NCBI GenBank assembly: GCA_964445695.1
Contig: CAYULF010000001.1
Span: 124,001-188,000 of the forward strand
DNA length: 64,000 nt
Source: JAUIKM01 sp964445695
GTDB lineage: Bacteria; Bacteroidota; Ignavibacteria; Kapaibacteriales; UBA7675
Direction: 5' to 3'
Position 1 is the stretch's first letter, and every line of letters starts with the position of its first letter. The position numbers and the translations under genes were made by a program. Shown piece after piece: positions 35,156-43,681 of the stretch. The notes under the pieces were generated by a model that made no database searches, had not been told where the DNA came from, and saw only the letters and a list, made by a program, of their open reading frames with translations.

Positions 35156-36057
35156 TCGGCTACCCGATTGCTCCCTGGTGCTCGCTGAATGCGCGGTGTT
35201 TCCGCCACATCTGGCGGCACTACGGCAAACATCTGTTGAAGTTACTGTTATTTACAATCGATTTTTGCGCTTGTCCGGCTGAGCGGTTGGAACAAGGCGG
35301 CAAGGCTCCCTGCGCCGGTGCGGCTCAAAGCGAGGCAGACGCACGAGCGCTCTGTACAGTTTATTCTCTTGCAGGGCAGGTTCAACATGCCGCCGGTCGG
35401 GACTTGTATTGAAGTCGCAGCAGCTAAGAGAATTTCCGATGCTCCACTCGGAAAACTTCTGAAATGAAATTCAGGCTTTCACCTAGCGACTAATCCGATT
35501 TTTTCCGATTGATTAGAGCGGTTCAAATCTGTAATTTTACAGCCTCGTCGTTTCGATCGCGCAAAGCTGGCGATACAATGCCCGGCGAATCCAGACTTGC
35601 TACAACTTCCAGCCCCCGACCGGTACTGAAGACTCGCGTTTTCAATGCCGCGGATGCGGCATTCCCGTCAGCTTCACTCCACATGTTCAATTTCGCATCA
35701 TCTTTAACAGGCGTTTAACAATTAAACACACATCAGTTGTCAAACAGTACCGCCGCTGCGGACGGTCGACGCGTTTACCGCCCATTCCAGACTTTGCTGT
35801 TTGTCAACGGGATTGAAAGATTCGGCCATGTGAGTGACAACGTCGGCGGATACGTTGCCTGCACTCGATTGATCGAAATCCAATCGGACAACGAGAAGGA
35901 GCACGTTTAACGAGGTCAACTCTTCATCAGTTCAGCAACAAAGGATCAGGGAGTAAAACACTCGGCTTGTGCGCGTCACTGCTTCAGCGAACGGCAGTCT
36001 TGTGCCTGTTGAAGGTCGTTGCTGATTCACGCAAGGACGCGAACAGTCGTTCCGGCG
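35156..36057. other. Long intergenic region with TTTAACA repeats
   Basis: About 0.9 kb between the histidine kinase stop and the ABC ATPase start, both on the - strand. No open frame looks real. TTTAACA occurs at 35703 and 35714, an 11-bp period, followed by ATTAAACA at 35721; this is the spacing of Pho-box half-sites, but the nearest start codon is about 550 bases away. A GGTTCAAATC string at 35520 is not part of a tRNA fold. Composition is less GC-rich than neighbouring genes. Confidence 0.5.
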
Positions 36058-37008
36058 TCATCCGGGCTTCGATGCTGCAGAATCGGGTTCCGGCGCCGGG
36101 ACGATGTTTGTACCACCGCGGCGCATTTGTTTAATTTTCACGGTCGGCGAATCGCGACCGCCGCCGGGCAACACAATGCTGAATGCAGCGCCGCGGCCCG
36201 CACTCCGCTCCAGTCGCACGTCTCCGCTCATGCGGCGCATAATACAGCGACACAACGCCAGGCCCAGGCCATCCGAACTACCTTCGTTTTCAGCTTGTGA
36301 GACACTCCGTTCAAACATGCCGAAAATGCGTTGGCGGTCCGCCTGCTTGACGCCGGGCCCCTCGTCACGAATCGTGATCACGCCGCGCGGGCGCTCCGTC
36401 TCCGCCTCCCGGCACATACCGATCGTGACGTCTATCCGTCCGGCGACCGGTGAAAACCTGACGGCATTGGCCAGCAGATTGTTTAACACGTGCGCCAGCC
36501 CGCTCGCCTGTCCAAAGAATTTTACATCAGTCGCCAGTCTGTGAATTTCGACTAGCAGTTCTTTGGCACGTAGCTGATGTTTAAATCGCCGCACAGCACC
36601 TTTCACACAATCGTCTACATGCACCATTTCACAGGCAGATGTATTGACAGCGTGCTGCACCCTGTGATGCTCCAGCAGTCGACTTATCAGCTTGTGCATT
36701 TGCTCGACACTTGATTCAATGTCGCCGCAGATTTCCTGCACATCAGTGTCGAAGGAGTGATTGTCGCCGTTTTGCAGAAAGCGCACCGCAAGTTTAATGG
36801 AGGTCAGCGGGTTTTTGAGTTCATGCGCCGCAAAACCGAGCAGCGACATCTCGTCCTCGCCCGCCGCAAGCACGGCGCCGCATAATTGTTCTACCGGCGG
36901 CACTGCACGGAATCGGCCTGCGCCCGGCGGTCCCACGCCCTGTCGCACTTCGCTTGCACGACTGTCATTTGCCACATACTCTAAAGTTTTTCCCGCAATC
37001 ACATCCAT
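36058..37008 (-). CDS. Histidine kinase without membrane or sensor domain
   Basis: 316 aa. A short N-terminus of ~50 residues without known sensor fold precedes HisKA with the phospho-His at residue 62 (LLGFAAHELKNPLTSIK). The HATPase domain is complete: N box NNLLANAVRFSP, G1 DEGPGV, F region IFGMFERS, G2 SDGLGLALCR. The ~35-residue tail (SPTVKIKQMRRGGTNIVPAPEPDSAASKPG) is basic then disordered. There is no signal peptide, transmembrane helix or receiver, so it is cytoplasmic, and no regulator gene is adjacent. It may share a response regulator with other kinases, including the TPR kinase at 7.9-10.1 kb. TTAA-rich codon context is noticeable. Confidence 0.9.
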   Translation of the reverse strand: MDVIAGKTLEYVANDSRASEVRQGVGPPGAGRFRAVPPVEQLCGAVLAAGEDEMSLLGFAAHELKNPLTSIKLAVRFLQNGDNHSFDTDVQEICGDIESSVEQMHKLISRLLEHHRVQHAVNTSACEMVHVDDCVKGAVRRFKHQLRAKELLVEIHRLATDVKFFGQASGLAHVLNNLLANAVRFSPVAGRIDVTIGMCREAETERPRGVITIRDEGPGVKQADRQRIFGMFERSVSQAENEGSSDGLGLALCRCIMRRMSGDVRLERSAGRGAAFSIVLPGGGRDSPTVKIKQMRRGGTNIVPAPEPDSAASKPG

Positions 37009-37163
37009 GGTTCAGCTCCGGGTAGTACGTTCAAAAAATGGCGAAGCCTTGCAGCGCACATCCAGGGCATGCCGCCGCCTGTCAACTGGGTATGTGTTGA
37101 TGTTTGAGTCTTTGTGCCCCGTCACAGCAAAAGAACTGCGGTCATTTGCAATAACGGCGTAAA

Positions 37164-39014
37164 TCAACCGAAGCCGAGCAGATCGCCCAGTCCGGTGCGG
37201 ACGCTCTTCCAAAGAAATGCCAGAAAAGTGTCGTCGTTTTTCAGCTGGTAATCAATAGTTCCCGTTTCTATGCTCCCGTCGTCTTCGGGCTGGTTGTCGG
37301 TTCGGATAACAAAAGCGTTGGCCAGAAATCCCTGGAATCGCGAGAAAAGACCGCCCTTCTGCCGGTGCTCTTTGTTCAGCAGAGTGATCCTCAGGTTGCG
37401 GTAGCGCGCATCGACCGTTCCCGCTGCGCGCCCGTCGCGAACGGCCATGCTGAAACGCGCCGATTCATTGCGGCCTTCGTCGATGCGGATCAACTCGCCG
37501 ATGCTGACAAATTGGTTGAGGTTGTTGAGCGCCATGCCTTCCAGCCCGCCCTCACACGTGAAGTCCAGGCCGTCGGCAAACAGCGGCAGCTTCAGGTCGA
37601 GAAACATTCGACCTTCGGACATGAAGTCGCCCTCAGCCGTCAAGTGCGCAACCGGTCGTTTGCCGCCGCTCGAATCGTTGTTCAACCCCGTCACGTCCAC
37701 GCGCATGCGCTCCCAGAACAACTGTCCCGGCACGCTCCAGTCTTTCTGGCGCTCCGCATAGACCAGACGCGCCTCCCGTACCTGAAAGCTGTCGATATTA
37801 ACATAAAAAGGCAGGTTGCGGATGACTTCGTGCGGCATCTGCGGCGGCGCGCCGTTCGGATTGACCGGATGGCGTTTGTCGCTCAAAACCTCAAATCGCA
37901 AGCCTTCGATCAACACCTTGTCCACGTCGAGTCCGCCGCCGCGCAGCAGGCGGTCGACATCCACTCCGGTGCAAAGCATGCCGGCGTCCGTCGCCGAAAA
38001 AGCGTCTTCGCGAAAAGCGAACTTGTCGAGATACTCCACCGCGTCGATAGTGAGATCGTAACTGAATCCATCAAGCGCAATTCTGCCGGCATCCGAATCA
38101 AAATCGCAGCTCCCCACAGTTAACATGTAGTCCTGTTCGGGCTGCAAATAGCCCGCGCCCACCACAAGGCAATTCAGACTGCTCGCCGCAGCCAGAAAGC
38201 GACCACGTGGGCGGCGATAAAACTCCAGATCTATCGCCTCAATCCTGCCGTAGTTCACTTGCGCCGCTCGCGCTGTATCGCCTGCCGAAACGTGGTCAAT
38301 CCTGACCCCGATGCTGTCCATTGCCAATCGCTGTATGCCCAGAATTTCCACCGCGCCGAACAACAACTCCTCGGCCGCGATCTGCGCGTCGAGCGAGTCC
38401 GGATGCGGTTTTAACATGAATTCAATGGAATTGTCTGCTTCGGCGGGCGGGCGGATGCGCGCATCGGATTCTATCAACGCGGCGCTGCTCCCTGGAATGG
38501 CGGCCAGTGGGTCCCTGCTGTGAACAATACCGTTCAACTTGATGTTAAACAGTTCCACAGATTCCAGTGCCGCGGAATTGTTAACAATCACGTCCCACCA
38601 CGGAATGCCGTTGACGCGCAGTGATTCAACCGTCAGTGTAAATTCGTCGTGCAGACGCGCATGTTCGGCCGACGCGTCGCCCGGTGAAGCGAGCGGCGCT
38701 GCGGAATCCGCGACTGCTTCAGGCGGCAGCCATTGCACGACAAGCCGGTCGATATTCAACCAACCGTCGAACAGATCAAAAGCCACCGAGTCGGTTCCAA
38801 GCGTCAAACGTCGCCCGGCGGCGTCGATGCTTTGCAGCGACTCAAGCGTCGTTTTAATCTCCGAACGCACGCGCTGTTCTATATAGTCGCGCCCGAACCA
38901 CAGTCCGATCGGTGTTAAAATGATCAGCACCGCTGCAACGATAGCTGTGCGAAGCGCCGCACGCCGCCATCCCGACCGCCGAACCGTCTCTCCGCTTGCC
39001 TGCTCCGCACTCAT
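37164..39014 (-). CDS. AsmA-like membrane-anchored envelope protein
   Basis: 616 aa from ATG 39014 (GGA nine bases upstream); a TTG further upstream is less likely. One N-terminal membrane helix (LRTAIVAAVLIILTPIGLWFG) follows a basic cytoplasmic stretch, the rest being periplasmic. The body is made of repeated beta strands with the pattern LxVxxVxI/VEGLRFEV, IDSFQVREARLVYAER, FWERMRVDVTGLNN, DLKLPLFADGLDFTCEGG, like AsmA/DUF748-type proteins that form lipid-transfer or envelope-maintenance bridges. Family assignment is by pattern only. A 12-bp direct repeat lies about 100 bases upstream. The next gene upstream encodes an outer-membrane protein on the same strand. Confidence 0.72.
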   Translation of the reverse strand: MSAEQASGETVRRSGWRRAALRTAIVAAVLIILTPIGLWFGRDYIEQRVRSEIKTTLESLQSIDAAGRRLTLGTDSVAFDLFDGWLNIDRLVVQWLPPEAVADSAAPLASPGDASAEHARLHDEFTLTVESLRVNGIPWWDVIVNNSAALESVELFNIKLNGIVHSRDPLAAIPGSSAALIESDARIRPPAEADNSIEFMLKPHPDSLDAQIAAEELLFGAVEILGIQRLAMDSIGVRIDHVSAGDTARAAQVNYGRIEAIDLEFYRRPRGRFLAAASSLNCLVVGAGYLQPEQDYMLTVGSCDFDSDAGRIALDGFSYDLTIDAVEYLDKFAFREDAFSATDAGMLCTGVDVDRLLRGGGLDVDKVLIEGLRFEVLSDKRHPVNPNGAPPQMPHEVIRNLPFYVNIDSFQVREARLVYAERQKDWSVPGQLFWERMRVDVTGLNNDSSGGKRPVAHLTAEGDFMSEGRMFLDLKLPLFADGLDFTCEGGLEGMALNNLNQFVSIGELIRIDEGRNESARFSMAVRDGRAAGTVDARYRNLRITLLNKEHRQKGGLFSRFQGFLANAFVIRTDNQPEDDGSIETGTIDYQLKNDDTFLAFLWKSVRTGLGDLLGFG

Positions 39015-39116
39015 TTGTCTATTTCCGCGCAATTCAACTTCCGCTTTTACGGGCAAAAGTTACGCCAAAAGCCGCGTCAGACAAGCACTAGAAAACTAAC
39101 CGTAGCGGAAAAACTG

Positions 39117-39149
39117 GTTGAACGGGCATTAACCATCGTTGAACGGGCA
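39117..39149. repeat. GTTGAACGGGCA direct repeat, period 21 bp
   Basis: Perfect 12-bp copies at 39117-39128 and 39138-39149, in the 149 bases between the outer-membrane protein stop and the AsmA-like start. Exact two-turn spacing suggests an operator bound on one face of the DNA. Downstream on the - strand, TAGTTTTC is a near match to the -7 consensus TAnnTTTG. Confidence 0.55.
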
Positions 39150-39163
39150 AACTTTTTGGGCCT

Positions 39164-39979
39164 TTATAGAATGCGCCGGTACACGCCGAATGCCAGGGTC
39201 GGCCCGAACAACACGCTGCGCCCGTGCACCGGCCGCGAATACTCCGCGATATAACCCCATTCGCTTGTGGCGTCCATCATCAGTTTGAACATCAATTGTG
39301 TCTGGTTCACGGCATTGCCGTTGTAACCGGCCGAAACGGGCACAATATCAAAATCACCGTTGCCCAGCGCCCACATCGATTCCAGCCGACCGATAAACAA
39401 AAACTGCTTGCTGATCGGCGCCCCCAGTTCCAGCGCCGTGTGCAATTCGTAAGGGAACCAGTTCATGCGAATGTTGATGCCGACTTCGGCAATCGCATAC
39501 CAGCGCTCCCACGGAAGTGTGTGCCCAAACTGCGTGGAGAGGTACACGGGAAAATCCTGCACGCCCAGAGCCACATTGTTCTGGTCGTCCGAATCGCCGA
39601 AGGGCACGCGCATCGTCACGCCTGCATTCCATCCTATGTCCGCCGTCTGGACTATGCCGTAACGCAGGCCCATGATCGCATCCGACGGTCCGGTATTGCG
39701 CAGCGTACTCAGGCTCACCTCTTTAAAGAAGGGAAAATAAAAATGCGCCGTAAAATCGTTGTCCAGACCGTATTCACCCGAAATGCTGAGCGTCACGGCA
39801 TGATAGGTGTTAATGTCCACCGCCCGCCCGTTCGGCAAAATATATTCTTCGGCATGAAAATCACTGGAGCCTATTTTGAAGAATCCCTTTTCCCTGTACT
39901 GATTCCAGCCGCCCGCAAACAGCTGACTGCATGACATAATTACAATGATCGGCACAAACACGGTACTCGCTTTTAACAT
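39164..39979 (-). CDS. Outer-membrane beta-barrel protein (270-aa class)
   Basis: 271 aa with a signal peptide (LKASTVFVPIIVIMSCSQLFAGG). The mature chain alternates short polar turns with aromatic-bounded strands (YHAVTLSISGEYGLDNDFTAHFYFPFF, GWNAGVTMRVPFG, YAIAEVGINIRMNWFPYELHTALELGAPI, MFKLMMDATSEWGYIAEYSRP) and ends FGVYRRIL. Roughly ten to twelve strands are expected. GGAAGGACC stands directly before the ATG. No substrate can be proposed. It is separated by ~1 kb from the next gene upstream. Confidence 0.82.
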   Translation of the reverse strand: MLKASTVFVPIIVIMSCSQLFAGGWNQYREKGFFKIGSSDFHAEEYILPNGRAVDINTYHAVTLSISGEYGLDNDFTAHFYFPFFKEVSLSTLRNTGPSDAIMGLRYGIVQTADIGWNAGVTMRVPFGDSDDQNNVALGVQDFPVYLSTQFGHTLPWERWYAIAEVGINIRMNWFPYELHTALELGAPISKQFLFIGRLESMWALGNGDFDIVPVSAGYNGNAVNQTQLMFKLMMDATSEWGYIAEYSRPVHGRSVLFGPTLAFGVYRRIL

Positions 39980-40918
39980 GGTCCTTCCTCCGACTCTTCA
40001 ATGTGAGGATGCGCGACTACACGGAGTAATCGCCGGATGCGAACGGGGCAGGCGTGGCATTCGAGGGAGTTTTGGTGCGCCTTGTCAACACGACAATCAG
40101 GGCGCGGTTACGAATATTAAACAATCGTGCCAAGTTTTCGGGCCGGATTATCTGGGACATTATCCCGTCGCATTCCCGCCGAAGTGTGGCAAAACGACAA
40201 CACTGTCAATATTCTGGTTAAATGCAGGTGAGAGACTGTTCGCTCTTGCGCCAATGGCGGACGCGGGGACATTGCGCCTGTTACGTGCCGACGAACAAAA
40301 GCGGAATTATCGCCTGCCCAAAGGGCAAAGGCGTTGTGAAATTTGTTAAGGTGTGCAGGTTGAGGTTATGATTACAGCGCCGGCTGCGCTGAAGCTTGCG
40401 GCTCGTTTTTTCCCTTTGTTTGTCAGTGAGTTCGCGGCCGGAATGCGCCGGGACTGCGGGGAGTACTTTGAGCTGGAGCTACTTTGACCCGCCAGTACGG
40501 CAATGGTCTCTACACGGTGAGATGAAAAGCATTGTTTAATGCCCCGCGAACGAGGATTTAACATTTTACACGCCCGGCGCAAGAGTGTTAACAATAATTC
40601 GTGGCAATGCCTTAAAAAAATGGACGGATTTCAGGCCCGAAAACGGGCCCCACCCCCACCTGCCAACCTGCCGAATCCCAACCACACATCATCCGGACAC
40701 ATCCCTCCCGGGACGCATTTGCCTCCAATTTTTTCCGCCCATACCCGCTGCGCCGCTTTGATTCGATCGATGCCGCAATCTGCAACAGCGCCGCCTACTA
40801 CACAAACGGAAAAGACTGAGCGTCGCTTTACCGTCCGCAAACGTGCCGCAAAACTGTTTTAACGGTCCGGTAAGTTTTGCGTCGAGTGCTATCCGCCCCC
40901 GCCGGTGCTTTAAAATGC
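39980..40918. other. Long intergenic region without recognisable gene
   Basis: About 0.9 kb. Open frames on both strands are compositionally unlike neighbouring genes and lack ribosome-binding sites. Isolated AT-rich patches (GTTAACAATAA near 40589, a run of A at 40613-40620) and a short GCCC-AAAG-GGC hairpin near 40319 are present. No tRNA, rRNA or repeat array was seen. Confidence 0.55.
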
Positions 40919-40944
40919 CAAAGCCGCCCCGAGGGACGGCTTTG
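40919..40944 (-). terminator. Terminator of the DUF697-like gene
   Basis: Stem CAAAGCCGCCCC / GGGACGGCTTTG with one mismatch and a GA-rich loop. On the - strand it is 29 bases after the stop and is followed by GCATTTTAAAG. Confidence 0.65.
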
Positions 40945-40973
40945 TTTAATCATATTCGGACACAACGGGAATA

Positions 40974-41492
40974 TCAGGCCGTGGCGGCTTCTTCAGCAGA
41001 AGCTTCAGCGCCTTCGCCGTTCTCGTTGTTTTTAGCCGATTCAAACTCGCGTTTGAAGTGATCGGACATCGCTTCCGGATCGAAGTTCAACATGGTTCCG
41101 CCGCTGGCGAAGTGCATGATGAATACACGGCCGACAGCCCAGGTGGATGCCGCGGCAAAACCGGGCATCGACAGCATACCGACCAGCGAACCGGGTCCGG
41201 GGATCGACTTGAGCCAGGTGCCGACGGCGCCGTAGGCCAGACCGGTAGCGCCAAGGCTCGAAATCAGAGTCGTAATGATCGATTTGCCGAGCGATTTGCG
41301 GAATTCCACGTCGTAGACAGCGGCAATTTCCGAAACCATTTTGAGCTGCATGCCCAGGATGGCGCCGGCGTCGACAATTGGTACGGGGATCAAGCCGGCA
41401 CCGGCCGACCACCACATCCAGCGGCGGAGAGATTTGTGGGCTTTCTCTTCAAGTTGGTGTGCGTTTCCTTCAACGCTAGCTGCAGTTGACAT
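40974..41492 (-). CDS. DUF697/YcjF-like membrane protein
   Basis: 172 aa from ATG 41492, fixed by AGGAAGG six bases upstream; the longer in-frame opening is rejected. The core (WWSAGAGLIPVPIVDAGAILGMQLKMVSEIAAVYDVEF) followed by a second helical hairpin (LISSLGATGLAYGAVGTWLKSIPGPGSLVGMLSMPGFAAASTWAVGRVFIMHF) is the typical DUF697 pattern of two hydrophobic hairpins with an amphipathic helix between. The acidic, Ala/Glu-rich tail (ENGEGAEASAEEAATA) is probably disordered. Family members are associated with membranes and stress, but no biochemical role is established. It has its own terminator. Confidence 0.85.
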   Translation of the reverse strand: MSTAASVEGNAHQLEEKAHKSLRRWMWWSAGAGLIPVPIVDAGAILGMQLKMVSEIAAVYDVEFRKSLGKSIITTLISSLGATGLAYGAVGTWLKSIPGPGSLVGMLSMPGFAAASTWAVGRVFIMHFASGGTMLNFDPEAMSDHFKREFESAKNNENGEGAEASAEEAATA

Positions 41493-41621
41493 ACATGCCT
41501 TCCTGTAGATAATCAAAAAATAAGGTTCTGTCGAATTCAATTGTTTATGTCGGTTCGGTTGCCGCAGGAACGGCCCGCCGAAAGTTTTCCCATTCAGGTT
41601 GCGCTGTACGCGGCGGCGCAT

Positions 41622-41801
41622 TTAACCTTTGACGCGTACTTCCCGCACCTCGCGATCCATTCCGAGGATCAATACGGCAATCCCGGCTATTGGCGTCAGA
41701 ATCACCGACAAAATGAAAAATCCCCAGAAGCCCACGGTCTTGTGGCGTCCAAGCACGCCCGCAATAGCACAGAGAATAATATAGGCTACGACCATCGGCA
41801 T
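41622..41801 (-). CDS. Small membrane protein (59 aa)
   Basis: A reading frame too short for usual gene-length cut-offs: MPMVVAYIILCAIAGVLG, then RHKTVGFWGFFILSVILTPIAGIAVLILG and a charged tail DREVREVRVKG. Two hydrophobic helices joined by a basic turn followed by GFWGFFILSVILTP match a widespread family of tiny two-helix inner-membrane proteins (GR-x-x-x-GF-x-G pattern). A start at the second Met (41795) is also possible. It lies 129 bases upstream of the DUF697-like gene, same strand. Function unknown. Confidence 0.75.
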   Translation of the reverse strand: MPMVVAYIILCAIAGVLGRHKTVGFWGFFILSVILTPIAGIAVLILGMDREVREVRVKG

Positions 41802-41852
41802 GGAGAAATTCCCGATCCTGGAAAGTATGTGCGAGTGATCGCGTGGTAATTA

Positions 41853-41871
41853 ACAAACGATTTGCGTTTGT
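41853..41871 (-). terminator. Weak hairpin downstream of the NRPS operon
   Basis: ACAAACG / CGTTTGT stem with a 5-base loop, 109 bases beyond the phosphopantetheinyl transferase stop. On the - strand it is followed by TAATTA, not by a T-run. It is the only terminator candidate seen for the operon. Confidence 0.3.
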
Positions 41872-41979
41872 GTGGAGCAGCGTTTGAGCTTTTCACGGAC
41901 TCCACGGTTAAGGTGCACGCACCACGCCGAACACGGCCTAAAATACGTGAATGCCACGCAAATTCAAACACAATTTCAT

Positions 41980-42708
41980 TTAGTCCACATAATAAACAAA
42001 CTGCAGGATTTGCTCGACGCGCAGGCGCTGCACTCCCGGCGCCGCTTCTTCCGCCGCCCCGGCTTCCGAGGAACGACAGACGGCCAGCGAATATCCCTTT
42101 TCAAACTCAGGCGTTTGCCAAATCCATTTTTGTTCGTCGCCGTGAGCGGAGTACGCCGGCCCCCAGGTCTGTCCCTGCGGCTGCATGCCGAAAGACTGCA
42201 GATCGATCTGCATGCCCAGTCCGCGGGCCTTGATATAACTTTCCTTCAGCGTCCAGAGGCGGAAAAACAGCCTGGACCGTGCGTCATCGTCGGCCGCGGC
42301 ATCCAGCAGGGCGCGCTCCCCCGGCGTAAAACAGATGCGGCAGACCTTCCAGTCCACCGGCTGGTGCTGTTCGATATCAACGCCGACCGCGCCGCCGGCC
42401 CGCGCACACACCGCCCAATCACCCGAATGCGAGACATTGTAGTCGAGCTTCGAGCCCGGCAGATGAGGCCGGCCGTTTTTATCGCGTTGAAAGACCAGCT
42501 TGTCCGGGCGTACATTCAGCGAATAAGACATCATCCAGCGCGCCGCCAGTTCGCCGGCCCAGGCGCGCAGTTGGTCCTCGCGCCGCACAAAACGATTGAT
42601 TGCCGCTACGCGTGCGGCGTCGACGCCGGGCGGCTCGCCCACGGCATCCAGCACCTGGGCGCAACTGTGGATGTCAAACGCGACTATGTAGAGCGCCCGG
42701 CCCGGCAT
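41980..42708 (-). CDS. Sfp-type 4'-phosphopantetheinyl transferase
   Basis: 242 aa. It moves phosphopantetheine from CoA to the conserved Ser of carrier domains and is needed to activate the T domains of the NRPS genes in the same operon. Family motifs are in order: LPGSKLDYNVSHSGDWAVCA (CoA-binding His), GAVGVDIEQ (magnesium-binding Asp and Glu) and FFRLWTLKESYIKARGLG (catalytic Glu and Lys). The length is standard for Sfp-type enzymes. It begins four bases after the SPFH gene stop and is the last gene of the operon. It is a small TTAA-free gene next to TTAA-rich NRPS genes. Confidence 0.95.
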   Translation of the reverse strand: MPGRALYIVAFDIHSCAQVLDAVGEPPGVDAARVAAINRFVRREDQLRAWAGELAARWMMSYSLNVRPDKLVFQRDKNGRPHLPGSKLDYNVSHSGDWAVCARAGGAVGVDIEQHQPVDWKVCRICFTPGERALLDAAADDDARSRLFFRLWTLKESYIKARGLGMQIDLQSFGMQPQGQTWGPAYSAHGDEQKWIWQTPEFEKGYSLAVCRSSEAGAAEEAAPGVQRLRVEQILQFVYYVD

Positions 42709-42712
42709 GATG

Positions 42713-43630
42713 TCAGGGCTGTCCGGCGTTGAGCAGGACGGGCAGATCGTTTTCCTTGGTGCCGACGACGATGAGTTTGGCGTTCGGCGATTTGGCGAGT
42801 TCTTCCGTTACTTCCAGCGCGCGCCACTTCAGGATCGAGATTCCCGCGAGGTCTTCAAACTCGGCGATTCCGCGCGCCTCGATGATTTTGCGTTCTTTTT
42901 CTTCGCGTTCGCGCATAATGCGGAAGCGATACGCCTGCTGGCGCTGTTCCTGCTCCAGTTTGTCCTGGATCGCCATCTCGATCACGCGCGGCAGCTTCAG
43001 CTCCGTAAGCAATACCTCGTCGATGATGATCTCCGGATAGTCGGCCATCTCCGTAGCCAGTACATGATCGATCTCAGCCAGCAGCCCGCGCTCGTCGGAC
43101 GAAAATACTTCCTGCACGGTATAGTTGCCGATCACCATACGCATGGATTCTATCACTGTCGGACGCACGAGTTTTTCGCAGTAGTCGGGACCGACGCGCT
43201 GGTGCAGCTGCGGCAACAACGTGTCCTGCGGTTTGTAGCGCATGGAAAATGCTATGTCGATCGGCAAACCATCGCGCGACAGCAGCTGTACGGTGTCCTT
43301 TTCTTCCTGCACGCGCGTGTCGTAGATGTACATCTTGTCCCAGGGAGCAATGGCGTGCAGTCCCTCCAGGTAGACGTAGCGCAATTCGGTACCGACAAAT
43401 CGATCCCAACGCACGCCCTTCTGCCCCGGTTCGAGCGAGTAGAAAATGTGGTCCCAGAAATAGGCGACAAAAAAGGCCACGATCAGCAGGCCGACCACGA
43501 CGTAGGTTTTGTGTTCCCGGTACCAGCGCAGGAAACGACCGTTCAGGCGGCGCAGCCGGTACATAAGACCGCGGGGTTTCGCGCTCGTTTCGGCCTGTTT
43601 TTTATTGCCGTCTTTTGTATCGGCGCTCAT
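42713..43630 (-). CDS. SPFH/prohibitin-like membrane protein
   Basis: 305 aa. One membrane helix near residues 44-62 (YVVVGLLIVAFFVAYFW) after a basic cytoplasmic N-terminus. The SPFH (band 7) domain follows (LEPGQKGVRWDRFVGTELRYVYLEGLHAIAPWDKMYIYDTRVQEE ... LSRDGLPIDIAFSMRYKP). A charged coiled coil comes after it (EQEQRQQAYRFRIMREREEKERKIIEARGIAEFE), and the C-terminal segment VVGTKENDLPVLLNAG is typical of prohibitin-like proteins. SPFH proteins form large rings or membrane microdomains and often scaffold proteases or transporters. It sits between the exporter (51 bases) and the transferase (4 bases), so it is part of the biosynthetic operon. A role in exporter assembly or self-protection is inference. 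Confidence 0.92.
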   Translation of the reverse strand: MSADTKDGNKKQAETSAKPRGLMYRLRRLNGRFLRWYREHKTYVVVGLLIVAFFVAYFWDHIFYSLEPGQKGVRWDRFVGTELRYVYLEGLHAIAPWDKMYIYDTRVQEEKDTVQLLSRDGLPIDIAFSMRYKPQDTLLPQLHQRVGPDYCEKLVRPTVIESMRMVIGNYTVQEVFSSDERGLLAEIDHVLATEMADYPEIIIDEVLLTELKLPRVIEMAIQDKLEQEQRQQAYRFRIMREREEKERKIIEARGIAEFEDLAGISILKWRALEVTEELAKSPNAKLIVVGTKENDLPVLLNAGQP

Positions 43631-43681
43631 AGACGCATGTCCTTGCGGAGTGAATCTTGCCCGGGAACCCGCAGCGGCGAA

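Noticed and set aside
35500..35600. Possible tRNA because of GGTTCAAATC
   Set aside because: Flanking bases do not form a T stem, and no anticodon or acceptor arm could be folded.
39945..40349. 134-codon + strand frame near the outer-membrane protein gene
   Set aside because: Begins inside the barrel gene signal peptide region on the other strand, has no Shine-Dalgarno and its composition is unlike the neighbours.
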